Translations under genes and position numbers: made by a program
The notes under the pieces: model-generated
The model's input: only the letters and a program-made list of their open reading frames with translations
Databases searched by the model: none
What the model was told of the DNA's origin: nothing
Part shown: positions 11,901 to 21,244 of the stretch, one piece after another
Layout: each line of letters begins with the position of its first letter
Numbering within the stretch: the stretch's first letter is position 1
Assembly: GCA_902790595.1 (NCBI GenBank)
Contig: CADASL010000004.1
Coordinates: forward strand, 310,001 to 374,000
Length of the DNA: 64,000 bases
From: an uncultured Bacteroidales bacterium
GTDB taxonomy: Bacteria; Bacteroidota; Bacteroidia; Bacteroidales; SZUA-534
Direction of reading: 5' to 3'

Positions 11901-14900
11901 TCTGAATGGCAACAACGTGAAAGTTGATGCTTGCCGAATAAATAGCAGCAACTGTTGTTTGATGCCTGCCGGAAAGTTGATTATTGATGCGGGAACTTTC
12001 AACTGCAGCAAAAGCGCGGGAGCTGTATTCCGTAACACATCAGAAATATATGTTAACGGTGGAGTGCTGAAGGGCTCACAATTCCGCCCGTCGCAATACG
12101 TCAGCAGCGGTAAAACCACATTTGTTCAAACCGGAGGAGAAGTGATATTTGATGCAAGTGGCGAATTTAAAGATGGATACGCGACTTTCTATATGCCGTT
12201 CGATACCTATACTTTTAAAATGACTGGCGGAACACTAAAAATATCAGGTTCCGCAAACAGTAATGATGATGGTGACGGTGATGTTTTTGCTGTCAATTGC
12301 AACCCCGAGAACAGCAAGATAACCGGCGGCGAAATAATATTAATAACCAAAAATAGGAAAAGGAGTCACGGTATCTCTTGCAGCATTCCGCTCTATAACT
12401 TGACATTATCGAATCCCGACAATCTGACTCCAAGCGGCAATGGCAACAACGATTATAAATTCTTCTTCAAAGACTACCACGGAACTGTTAACAGACGTAC
12501 TATTCAAATAACGATACCTATGTCTGAGATACAGATTCTGAATAACCTCACGATAGGCGATAACGTAACATTCAACGCCAATGATAGGAATGTGCTTATT
12601 GGCGGCAACCTGAATATTGCTCCAACCGCAAAGGTATATTTGGGAAATAATGAGGTGAAATTTAACGGCGACGGCTCGCACATTCAGCAGTTCACCTCTA
12701 CAACTACTGATAAAGTTAGAAGCGGAAGCAACGCCACTACGGGCTATAACAATCTTACGATAGCAGATGGTGCCGATGTGCAGATAAACAGTGACATAAT
12801 AGTAAACGGATTGTTCACTTTAGGCGATGGTGCCATAATGCGCGATGGTGCTGCAAATACTTATACAATAAAGAAAGATGCCGAAATAAGCGGGACACAT
12901 TTGAAACCCGCTTCAGGCGCCGGCAAAATATTGTTTACTGGTAGTAAGCCTACCATAACTGGCAACGGACATGGCTCTCTCAACAATGTGAATGTGCAAC
13001 TTGCAAGCGGAGTTTTGCAAATAGACGCGCCAAACCTTACCATAACCGGCGATTTGCGTCTGCTCAACAGTACCGATAACAACTCAGGGCGCGTGTTTGT
13101 GATGGGAACCAGTAAACTAACATTCGGCAGCGGCGCGAACATATTCACCGATGAAGCCAATGGCAGGGATTATGGCGAAGACAAGTATATATACACAAGC
13201 GGTTTGGCATCAAGCGGTGGTGTGGCAAGAGAGTACAACGAAAATTCAAAAACATTCATTTTCCCAATCGGAACGCGAAATGAAAATGTTTTTTACTATA
13301 CCCCCGCAACAATTACTTATGGAGATGCCGATGAGTACGGCGTGGTAACAATACGTCCTGTAAGGAGCGCACATCCTCTTATGGGTAATACTTCAAATGC
13401 ATTATCCTACTACTGGGCAACAACAGAAACTGGCTTCAGCGGAGTAGGTTCCAGCGATGTCAATCAATTATATGTGTTCGGGGGATACGGCAACTTTGTA
13501 ATTGGCACCAAATCAAGCTACGTGCCGGCACGTTACTACAATGCCGAATGGCAGAAAGGCACAACGTCTGGCATGAGACTGACTCAAAACGCATTTGTGA
13601 TGATGACAGAATCGGCCAATGGAGATTACACTTGCGGAAACCCCGATAATTCGTTTATCGACATTGTTAAGATGTACTCGTCAAATTGGGTAACCAGTCA
13701 GGGCAACCAAGGCGGATGGTCTGACGCTCGTAGTTGGTCTGTCGATTCTGTTAATGGAGCCCCTAGTTTCTACATTGGCGAGACATACTACAGATACAAT
13801 GAATCAGCAGAAGAATTCCAGCCATTTGATATAGCGGCTGATGATTTCACCGATGGTGCGGCAATTGCTGTAGAAAATGGTCCAAAACCAGTAGCTACAA
13901 CGGCAGTGTATATTGGCTCGGCCAATCATCCGCACACCATAACTATGAGTAAAAACGGACAATCTTGCGCAAGTCTGCGCATTGAACCTGGGGCGACATT
14001 GGATTTGGGAGTTTTCACCGGGCATTCTTTCTCACTTGTAGTGGTTGATGAGACTGCGGAAGAAGGTGCGGGAACGTTGAAGATAAGTTCAACTACAGCA
14101 ACCGGTTCGTTCCCATCTGGCGACTTCGTGAAGTTTCTTGGTGAGCATGGAGGTACTGTCCATTATTATGGTAACAGCAAAGATTTTTACATGCCATCAG
14201 TGTCGGAAAGCGATTTGGCACTTACAAGCTATTGCAATTTAGTAGTAGGCGGAAATAATCATGACCATAGAATACGTATTCCTTTGGACATTGATGTTAC
14301 AATCTATAAGGATTTAACAGTAGATGGTTATATGCACACAGCCTATACAAATAAGGGAAATCATATTGTAACAATATACGGGAACGTTAATGTAAAAGCC
14401 AACAGTCAAATATATACACGTGAAGCAGGTTATAATACACCTCAGCATTTTGTGATATATGGAGATGTTAATATTGCAACGGGCGGCGTATGGCGCACTT
14501 CTGGCTATTCCACCACTACGCATAAAATAGACATCTACGGAAGTATTAACGCTATAGGTAGATTTAACACATTTTCAACGGACAGTCCTGATGGTTCTTT
14601 TAAAGCTGTAACCACATTCATGGGCACAGACACATCTCGTATTACTGGCACAGGAGATGTGCACCTCTATACCCTTGTTTGCGATAAGGGCACAGACGCG
14701 TCTTCTCCGCTTATTTTACAAAATCCCAACATCACGTCTGACCATGATGCCGGCGAGGCATTCCTTACACTAAAACACGGCACATTTCAGATTGATTTTC
14801 CGAGTGATGAGAATGTGATAGAACTTACCAGCGAGTGTGATTTGACTATTGAAACTCCCACTTGCTTGTCAGTAAAGTCTGGTACTGTAAATGTTGCCAA

Positions 14901-17900
14901 CAGCAATGCTGATTTTGGAGTGATACTCAATGGCTCAATTGATGTGCAAGGCGGTATTCTTAACATTGGTAATGCGGCAAACGACAAGTCAAACAGCATC
15001 ATATACTCTGCAACCAGTACACCAACCATAACAGTCAGTGGCGGCCAAATAAATGTGAACGGCATTGTGCGCCGTACAACAGGTACCCGTTATGGTACGC
15101 TATTCTACCGGCAGAGTGGCGGCGAGGTCGTTATAAAAGGCCGCAATCGTAATGCCACTACAGCTCCTGATGGTAATGCCGCACTCGAAATCATGAACGA
15201 CGGCTGCGAGTTTACTACAACCGGCGGCAAACTGACATTGCTGGCAAGCGGTGGAAATGAGACCTTTGGCGACCTTCTTATCCGTCCGACAACGACAAGT
15301 TGCACCGGCGGAGAGATTGTATTTAACGGCGGTGCTGAGCAAAAAATACTATCGGCAGCACAGCTGCACAAAATAACGGTAAAAAACGGCAGCCAACTCG
15401 ATATTTATTCACATCCGATAACTGCCGATTCAATAGTTATCGAAGACAACGCCGTATTCAATTCGCGTGGTTTTGACCTGACTATCAGACAGGCAATGGT
15501 TAATAGCAATTCATCGTCTGCCAGCGGCATAGATGAAGGCGGATTCCTGCCAGGAAGCATAACCCAAACCACCTATTTCACAGGTTCAAATATGGCGTTT
15601 AGGGGCGCAAGCGGCAACAAGACAAATTTCGCTAATGTGGAGATAAGCGGCCGTCTCAACCTCATCGGCAACACATCGAATATGTTTGTAAACAAGAACC
15701 TTGCTCTTAACAGCGGAAAGGTCTCTGACAACGGAAGCACGATTTATTTAGTGGGCAATCTGGACAACTATGGTACGTTTGAAAGCAATGCGGCTACGGG
15801 CGGTATCGATTTCTGCGGAACAGAAACAGAACAATACATTATTGGTGTTGGAACCGGCACTTTGGGCTCTGTAACCATAAACAACCCGCACAAGGTATTT
15901 ATGTATAATGATGTACGCATTAACAACAAGCTCACGCTCAATGCAATAATGTATGCAGACATCTATCTTCTTACTTTGGGCGAAAACGCCACGGTTGCAG
16001 GCGACTTAAGTGCCTCAAGCATGATTCTGCTGAATGGCGCGCAAGAAGATAAAGGTGTGAAGAAGATTATTCCTTCCGGAGCATCAGACTTTACTTTCCC
16101 GATAGGCATCGATGGAAGTTACACCCCCGCCAGATACAATTTCACTAGAAATATTTCGTCAAAAGAAACATCAATAACGGTGAAGGCCATCAACTACCTG
16201 AACAAAAACCTGTCGGTGGACCCGGACTGCTATTTGAAGTATTTCTGGGCTGTAACCACCGAAGGCTTTGATGAGGAGAATGATGAAAAGAACGACATCA
16301 ATCCATACTTTACTGTAGAACAAACCTATACCTACCCTGATGACGAATCTTGTTTTACCGCGAACGGTCACGCAGAAAGCGAAATGTTGCCCGAATATTT
16401 GCGGACGCTTGGCGATTATGAATGGATTGATTTGCGCCCGGATGCAACTGTTGACGCAACAGCCAACACAATCAGATTCCCATCCTTTGGACATATTGAG
16501 GGCGAATATACGGCCGGCGTGGCTCATGACACCATCTATACTGCCTTGCCTATTTTGTACTCAAAGCACGACGGGGATTGGCACGACGCATCAACGTGGC
16601 AAATTGTAAACGAGTTTGGAGATACCGTTGATTTTGAAGGCGAGGTTAAAGAGAACCCCGTGCACATTGGCAGCGGCCACAGAGTAATTGTTGATAGAAA
16701 TAATACAAAATCATATTGTCTGTACTTTGAAGACGCAAGTAGCAAGCTTGATTTGAAACAAACCATAGGCAACGATTTTGGCCGTGTGTATGGTGCCGGA
16801 ACCCTTATTATGGAAGCAACCGGAACTCACGACTTTATGTTCCCTGCAGGAAACTTCGACAAGTTCCTGCTCTATCCAAAGAGCGTTGTCGAGTTTAGCG
16901 GTAGTTCATACGGAACACTTCCTGCAAGTCCGGGTAACGCATCGCGCCCATTGCCGAATGTAGTGCTTTCGGGCCCAGGCGCAAAAAAACTGCCGGCTGG
17001 AACTGCCGAGGTAATAAATGGCTTCCTGACAATAGGTGCCACTTCGACACTTGACAATACTGCCAACAATACCAAAATCATTATTAAAGGCGATTGGAAT
17101 GATGATAATACAGCAACAACGGGTTTCCTGGCTGGAAGTTCGATAGTTGAGTTTAATGGTGATTCAACCCAGCGCATAAACATAAAAAATAGTGCAACGG
17201 TGTTCCCATATTTGGTTATTAACAACACTGGAGCAAGGAGCGACAGCATTATTGTTGGCAATTGCGACAAGAGCACTCCTTATAATAACGATTTCAAAGT
17301 TAGCAACACGCTGACATTGACTAAAGGACACGTTTTCACAACGCGTGAAAACTGTCTGGTTCTTTCGGAGCCCACAACTAAAGTCAACGGTGGCAGCGCC
17401 GCCGCATTTGTCGATGGGCCACTTGGCAAGCAACTTAATGCATCAGGCAATTTTACATTCCCGATAGGCAATGACAAACGATTTGCTTCAACTTACATAA
17501 GCAACACGAGCGCTGCCGGCATTTGGAAGGTTGAATACGTGAATCGTGACCCTGATGGTGACGGATACTTCACAGAAGAAACGTACCTGACTGAGCCAAT
17601 TACAGCTGTCAGCAACAATGAGTATTGGAACATATATCCGCCGACAACGACAGCAAAAGCAAATATCAGACTGCGCTACGACGATAAATCGTTCCCGTAT
17701 GTGAATACTACAGCAAAACTGAATAAACTCACACTGGTTAGCTTCCCGGCAGAAGACAAATGGGTTGAAATCGCGAATGGTGGTGCTTCGGGTACAGTGT
17801 CGTCTGGCTCAATCGCAACAACTGAAACACAAGCTGTTGACAGCAAACATTACACGTTCGGATATTTGGGCACCACAGCTAAGATAGATACCAGGGTTAC

Positions 17901-20900
17901 AAACCATTACTATATCTGCGACGGAAATACAGAAAACGCTGTAATACCCGTGATGTTTTCCGGTACGCCAAATTATACATTGCAATACAGCATTGATGGC
18001 GGCTCACCCATCACAATTGGCGGCATAACTGGCAACTCTTACAATATCACTCTGAGCGGAGACGATTTGGGCGGTTACAAAAGCACGCCATACGTGATAA
18101 GCCTTGTTGGCGTAAGCGACCCCAGTGGCAATGGAGATGTAACCGGTGATGTTGCCTACGTAACCGTATGGTATAATGCCACTCCTGTAATTACAGGTGA
18201 TGACAGAGTTGGACGTACCGACGTGCGAGAGTATTCTGTTGCAACATCCGATTTTGATAATTCATTCTTATGGGAATGGTATTCTGGCAATACAAAAATC
18301 ACTTCAGGAAACAAATCTGTACAAATATCTCCCAATAATGCTTCTACAACGAGCATAAAATTCTGTAGAGTCAACAGTACTACAGGTACCGACAATGGTG
18401 AATATCGGCTGAAGGTAACAAACACTTACAACACTACAGATGTTGGCAGTACCTGTTCGGCAAGCAAAATAATGACCGTAAACGTACAAGAGAAGCCGGC
18501 TCCTAGAATTGTCGGTGACTTGGCCGTTTGTGAAGGAGAAACCAAAACATATTCAACAACGTATGTGACTGGTCATACTTACGTATGGGAAGTTGAAAGT
18601 GGTGGGACAATCCTGTCAACAAATGCCAACGGTAATGAATGTACAGTTTTATGGGGAAGTAGTGGAACTGGAACAATAAAAGTTACAGAGACAAAATTGC
18701 CTTCCAACTCAGCCTATGTCAGCGAAACAGTATATATAAATGAAACTGCCACATTAGGTGCCATAGTTGTTCCCGAAGAAGTATGCTACAACACCCGTGG
18801 CAAGGTATCCATTATAGCGTCAAACAGCGCTTTACAATATGTGGTGTGCAACGCTTCGGACGAAAGTGTGATTTATGGTTCAGCTAATGGTGACGGTACC
18901 GATAAAATCATTAATTTGAACGCACTTACAGAAAACACCACAGTGAAGGTAAAAGCCCAGAACGAAGGCTGCGCTGTTCCTTCAAACGATTATACTATAT
19001 CTGTATCTGACAATCCAGGAATCACTATTGATGAGATTGAGGATTTGTATGTTGGCAAACCTGTCGAAATAAAATGGCAACAAACCACAACATCATTCAG
19101 TGATATCAGTTATAAGTTCACCAATATAAGCGGAAGCCGTTCAATCAATACAACTGGTGCAAACAGTGCGTTAGGCAAGAACACTACTCCAATTGAGGTG
19201 GCCGCTGATGCCGAAGAAATAAGAGGCATACTGACTATAACCGAGGATGATACTGAATTAAAATGTCATGCTGATTATGACATTGTAAAAACCGTCTCAC
19301 AAGATTACCTATGGAAGGGTGAGACGTCTGATTGGAATGAACCTACTAACTGGTGGGCAGGTTCAACTCCGACAACAGCCAAAAATGTACGAGTAATGAA
19401 TGGAGTGAGCAACATGCCTGAAATATCAGTAGCCGCCAATGCCAAAGACATTATTATCGGCAGCGAGGCAAGTGTTACAGTATCAGACAACACACTGACC
19501 GTTGCTGGCAATATTGAGAACGAGGGCTCGTTCAATGCCACAGACGGAACTGTGGCGTTCACTAGCGGAACGCACTCGGTTTCTGGCAACAACACATTTG
19601 CCAATCTTAACAATATTGGTACAGTGAATTTCAGCAGTACCAGCACCGTAACAGGTAACATTACCAACACAGGAACCATTAACGGCAGCATTAAGCTGGC
19701 GGGCGACGAGCAGCAATCAATCAACGGGAATGGCAACTATTCTAATGTCGAGATTGACAATGCAAATGGCGTTTCTGTCAGCGAAAGCATAAATATTGCC
19801 GGAACTCTTGCACTTCGAAACGGAACTGTAACCGTAGCGAATACTAAAGAGATTGTATTTGGAACAAGTGCGGCCACTACTTGCAATGATGCCGCAACAT
19901 CAGCCTATGTTGAAGGAACAATGAGAAAAAACGGCAGCTCAGCATTCACATTCCCGGCAGGGCACAATGGTCAACGCGCGAAAGTTGGCATTACGCCTAT
20001 CAACGCTTCAAATGATACGTATTTCACCGTGAAATACAATTCGGTAGCACGCGAAAATGCCGAAGAAATACCGGAATCAAAACGCAACAGCGGACTTGAG
20101 CGTGTAAGCAGTTTGGAGAGCTGGGACATCTTCGGAACGTCAGACAGTAAAATCAAGCTTTACTGGGAGAACAAAGGTGAAGACTATATTACCAACTTGA
20201 CCACATTGGTTGTCGCCCACTATAATAACACTCTTAGCAAATGGGAAACCATAAAACGCGAGGGATCAGGTGGTGACGGCAGTAATGGTTGGATATTGAC
20301 AGGGATAGTATCTTCATACAGCCCTTTCACATTCGGCTCAACAGTAAGAGAGGATAATCCCCTCCCCGTAACCTTCACCGCCTTCAGCGGCCGCCAGGAG
20401 GGCAACAGCATTGTGCTTGAGTGGGCAACGATGTCGGAGAAGGACAACGATTACTTCGAGATTGAGCGCTCGATTGACGGAGTCAACTTTGTCACAATCG
20501 GCTACGTCGATGGTGCCGGCGATTCCGACCGCCGCATCGACTACACCTTCAGCGACAACGCACCCGAAAGCGGCTATTGCTACTATCGTCTGTCGCAAGT
20601 TGATTTCGACGGCACCCGCGCTTATGCCGACAAGGTAATCAGCGTTCAGTACACGGGCGACGAGGTTGCGCAGCTCACCATTGTGCCAAACCCAACCGAC
20701 GGACGCTTCCGCGTGAGCGCTACCGGCTCAATGGCGGGCGGAGTTGTTCAGCTGCTCTCGCAGACAGGCAATGTGGTTCGCACCGTCAACGTCGACAGCT
20801 TCGATGCCACACTCGACATCAGCGACCTGCCGAGCGGCATCTACCTACTGCGATTTGTATCCGACAGCAAGATATTGCAGCAAAAGGTTGTGAAATATTG

Positions 20901-20901
20901 A
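8992..20901 (+). CDS. Giant T9SS-secreted surface protein (about 3969 aa)
   Basis: A full-length paralogue of the preceding gene. The frame opens at 8920, but the ATG at 8992 (MKSN...) is preferred: a G-run ends 7 bases before it, and the product then starts with a basic stretch and the hydrophobic core FGLLALALVFGV of a signal peptide. The body is beta-repeat material. WN...W modules occur near residues 650 (GNWNEATMW), 1590, 2550 (DWHDASTW) and 3460 (DWNEPTNWW), counted from 8920. A PKD-like stretch (YVWEVESGG) lies near 3200. An LPVTFTAFSG module is near 3810 and the T9SS type A sorting domain fills the last 75 residues (PNPTDGRF ... SGIYLLRF ... KVVKY). A cell-surface or adhesive role is inferred from family and export signals only. 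The N-terminal part is more AT-rich than the C-terminal cassette. Confidence 0.9.
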   Translation: MKSNVSNMAIMTKIKVFGLLALALVFGVNNVVWGQAGPIRDVKGAKFTLKNSADENWTNASNWNVTGKNQANGSFPGQIMYDNTLNHVYYGNYGCGMVEIGRTIVFGNISDYIYTNRTKQATATSFWFDIQQLTLNSGSNLTINDNLYVSGSGTKENACFTYNAGSLTINEGKTLWVEKNFDLKADLTINGGGTLKLGRRIVGGGKTLTANVDIDINIADVGEHGNKVDNLNLIANKTVTINRNNNLSFKALTINPQGHFIANFNASSDYLTMNGGTLEIADNKTLKINNATKINGEKQGARTLFVNEDATITGNGTLDATRIVVAPGHKLYVDGNITLNQQITLDGNIVVKDGKTLTISSNQITFTANSYFGDGNGIIEFTNDNASIRSVTSCVGGNFKSVKTITYAESCTYMLSGLFNDITINADDNKNITLCGDVVSSGQLTWNKKSRIILDGHTMNVALITSGQAFDDKHLFVAGTKGSILKYTTNAISDGILTLPIGTYNGNTLKYEYSPVTLASGITRQAGSFITVQVADTAISNKSTDLERCWKINATGVSLSNAIIQFSYAVDDDGLGSAADDALCVYHDGVRVATGATINSSERIITIESPSSISGIWTAAEPDDIITLYSHRSGNWNEATMWTTDPTGKTEVGQQVPDNTCNVVILNGHAVEADGFEMRARSVKISAGATLNMGDNAQAHRLKNVYGQGLLRIEGDFPSNGNYKLFVSPDGGTTEFYGNHSDNDIPTQYEYNNLVFNYETNVTRTIKTSENSLKINGNLTLKKGSLKYTKNNQSITVRGDIKIESGAGIYIFEGGGNKNNADTLVVGGNFENHGIVKMTMRTIDSYTAGNEPTNDEGGKGRGVIRFVGEHNVNFYCYSTTNLSQLIIDKGTDETYRVTLFSSAEGNFGLLGKATDFHVPDADNTPDNPVAIYKPLWLKNGTLELTGNLHIYSLSEGGNDNFFIPLNGCLHLNGNNVKVDACRINSSNCCLMPAGKLIIDAGTFNCSKSAGAVFRNTSEIYVNGGVLKGSQFRPSQYVSSGKTTFVQTGGEVIFDASGEFKDGYATFYMPFDTYTFKMTGGTLKISGSANSNDDGDGDVFAVNCNPENSKITGGEIILITKNRKRSHGISCSIPLYNLTLSNPDNLTPSGNGNNDYKFFFKDYHGTVNRRTIQITIPMSEIQILNNLTIGDNVTFNANDRNVLIGGNLNIAPTAKVYLGNNEVKFNGDGSHIQQFTSTTTDKVRSGSNATTGYNNLTIADGADVQINSDIIVNGLFTLGDGAIMRDGAANTYTIKKDAEISGTHLKPASGAGKILFTGSKPTITGNGHGSLNNVNVQLASGVLQIDAPNLTITGDLRLLNSTDNNSGRVFVMGTSKLTFGSGANIFTDEANGRDYGEDKYIYTSGLASSGGVAREYNENSKTFIFPIGTRNENVFYYTPATITYGDADEYGVVTIRPVRSAHPLMGNTSNALSYYWATTETGFSGVGSSDVNQLYVFGGYGNFVIGTKSSYVPARYYNAEWQKGTTSGMRLTQNAFVMMTESANGDYTCGNPDNSFIDIVKMYSSNWVTSQGNQGGWSDARSWSVDSVNGAPSFYIGETYYRYNESAEEFQPFDIAADDFTDGAAIAVENGPKPVATTAVYIGSANHPHTITMSKNGQSCASLRIEPGATLDLGVFTGHSFSLVVVDETAEEGAGTLKISSTTATGSFPSGDFVKFLGEHGGTVHYYGNSKDFYMPSVSESDLALTSYCNLVVGGNNHDHRIRIPLDIDVTIYKDLTVDGYMHTAYTNKGNHIVTIYGNVNVKANSQIYTREAGYNTPQHFVIYGDVNIATGGVWRTSGYSTTTHKIDIYGSINAIGRFNTFSTDSPDGSFKAVTTFMGTDTSRITGTGDVHLYTLVCDKGTDASSPLILQNPNITSDHDAGEAFLTLKHGTFQIDFPSDENVIELTSECDLTIETPTCLSVKSGTVNVANSNADFGVILNGSIDVQGGILNIGNAANDKSNSIIYSATSTPTITVSGGQINVNGIVRRTTGTRYGTLFYRQSGGEVVIKGRNRNATTAPDGNAALEIMNDGCEFTTTGGKLTLLASGGNETFGDLLIRPTTTSCTGGEIVFNGGAEQKILSAAQLHKITVKNGSQLDIYSHPITADSIVIEDNAVFNSRGFDLTIRQAMVNSNSSSASGIDEGGFLPGSITQTTYFTGSNMAFRGASGNKTNFANVEISGRLNLIGNTSNMFVNKNLALNSGKVSDNGSTIYLVGNLDNYGTFESNAATGGIDFCGTETEQYIIGVGTGTLGSVTINNPHKVFMYNDVRINNKLTLNAIMYADIYLLTLGENATVAGDLSASSMILLNGAQEDKGVKKIIPSGASDFTFPIGIDGSYTPARYNFTRNISSKETSITVKAINYLNKNLSVDPDCYLKYFWAVTTEGFDEENDEKNDINPYFTVEQTYTYPDDESCFTANGHAESEMLPEYLRTLGDYEWIDLRPDATVDATANTIRFPSFGHIEGEYTAGVAHDTIYTALPILYSKHDGDWHDASTWQIVNEFGDTVDFEGEVKENPVHIGSGHRVIVDRNNTKSYCLYFEDASSKLDLKQTIGNDFGRVYGAGTLIMEATGTHDFMFPAGNFDKFLLYPKSVVEFSGSSYGTLPASPGNASRPLPNVVLSGPGAKKLPAGTAEVINGFLTIGATSTLDNTANNTKIIIKGDWNDDNTATTGFLAGSSIVEFNGDSTQRINIKNSATVFPYLVINNTGARSDSIIVGNCDKSTPYNNDFKVSNTLTLTKGHVFTTRENCLVLSEPTTKVNGGSAAAFVDGPLGKQLNASGNFTFPIGNDKRFASTYISNTSAAGIWKVEYVNRDPDGDGYFTEETYLTEPITAVSNNEYWNIYPPTTTAKANIRLRYDDKSFPYVNTTAKLNKLTLVSFPAEDKWVEIANGGASGTVSSGSIATTETQAVDSKHYTFGYLGTTAKIDTRVTNHYYICDGNTENAVIPVMFSGTPNYTLQYSIDGGSPITIGGITGNSYNITLSGDDLGGYKSTPYVISLVGVSDPSGNGDVTGDVAYVTVWYNATPVITGDDRVGRTDVREYSVATSDFDNSFLWEWYSGNTKITSGNKSVQISPNNASTTSIKFCRVNSTTGTDNGEYRLKVTNTYNTTDVGSTCSASKIMTVNVQEKPAPRIVGDLAVCEGETKTYSTTYVTGHTYVWEVESGGTILSTNANGNECTVLWGSSGTGTIKVTETKLPSNSAYVSETVYINETATLGAIVVPEEVCYNTRGKVSIIASNSALQYVVCNASDESVIYGSANGDGTDKIINLNALTENTTVKVKAQNEGCAVPSNDYTISVSDNPGITIDEIEDLYVGKPVEIKWQQTTTSFSDISYKFTNISGSRSINTTGANSALGKNTTPIEVAADAEEIRGILTITEDDTELKCHADYDIVKTVSQDYLWKGETSDWNEPTNWWAGSTPTTAKNVRVMNGVSNMPEISVAANAKDIIIGSEASVTVSDNTLTVAGNIENEGSFNATDGTVAFTSGTHSVSGNNTFANLNNIGTVNFSSTSTVTGNITNTGTINGSIKLAGDEQQSINGNGNYSNVEIDNANGVSVSESINIAGTLALRNGTVTVANTKEIVFGTSAATTCNDAATSAYVEGTMRKNGSSAFTFPAGHNGQRAKVGITPINASNDTYFTVKYNSVARENAEEIPESKRNSGLERVSSLESWDIFGTSDSKIKLYWENKGEDYITNLTTLVVAHYNNTLSKWETIKREGSGGDGSNGWILTGIVSSYSPFTFGSTVREDNPLPVTFTAFSGRQEGNSIVLEWATMSEKDNDYFEIERSIDGVNFVTIGYVDGAGDSDRRIDYTFSDNAPESGYCYYRLSQVDFDGTRAYADKVISVQYTGDEVAQLTIVPNPTDGRFRVSATGSMAGGVVQLLSQTGNVVRTVNVDSFDATLDISDLPSGIYLLRFVSDSKILQQKVVKY
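20359..20854 (+). repeat. C-terminal cassette near-identical to 8087-8582
   Basis: Second copy of the roughly 495-bp sorting cassette. Its protein differs from the first copy at only a few positions (for example EGN for EGS, and QLLS for QMLS), while the flanking protein sequence is only loosely similar. Confidence 0.85.
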
Positions 20902-20905
20902 TTTA

Positions 20906-20973
20906 GGTTGGCAGTTTGTTGCCAACCGGGCTAAAGCAAGAAGCCGAGTCAGCAATGGCTCGGCTTTCTTTTT
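20906..20973 (+). terminator. Double hairpin terminator after the second giant gene
   Basis: The first hairpin is an 8-bp stem, GGTTGGCA/TGCCAACC, with a 6-base loop (20906-20927). The second is an 8-bp stem, AAGCCGAG/CTCGGCTT (20941-20966), with the loop tcagcaatgg, followed by a T-rich tail. Its loop is identical to that of the terminator at 8666-8709, so gene and terminator were probably duplicated together. Confidence 0.85.
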
Positions 20974-21191
20974 TTGATTGAAGATATTGCAATATCAATC
21001 CAATATCTCTCGCCAAGAAAAATGTTGTCTATAGGTCAAATCGCAGGCTGGAATCCATTTCAAATGCCGATGAACAGAGGGTTTGAAGGGCATTCAAAAT
21101 TTTGAAAGGCACAATTGATGGTTTCAGTGGCCCAATAGGTCAAATGTCCGTAGGACATTCATATCGGTAGAATAATGCAAGCCAATACAAA
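20974..21191. other. Intergenic stretch with two palindromes, no gene
   Basis: This non-coding spacer between convergent genes holds a 14-base perfect palindrome GATATTGCAATATC (20983-20996) and the hairpin AATGTCC-gta-GGACATT (21143-21159) followed by catatcggtagaa. The second resembles dispersed palindromic (REP-like) elements seen between bacterial genes. No second copy was noticed in this window. Confidence 0.4.
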
Positions 21192-21225
21192 CAAAAAAAA
21201 GGATTGCCGAAACCGACAATCCTTT
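21192..21225 (-). terminator. Intrinsic terminator of the zinc-ribbon gene
   Basis: On the minus strand a 9-bp stem AAAGGATTG/CAATCCTTT (21198-21206 with 21217-21225) is followed by a run of T. It lies about 20 bases past the stop of the minus-strand gene ending at 21245. Confidence 0.85.
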
Positions 21226-21244
21226 GATTATGTTCAAGTTAAAT

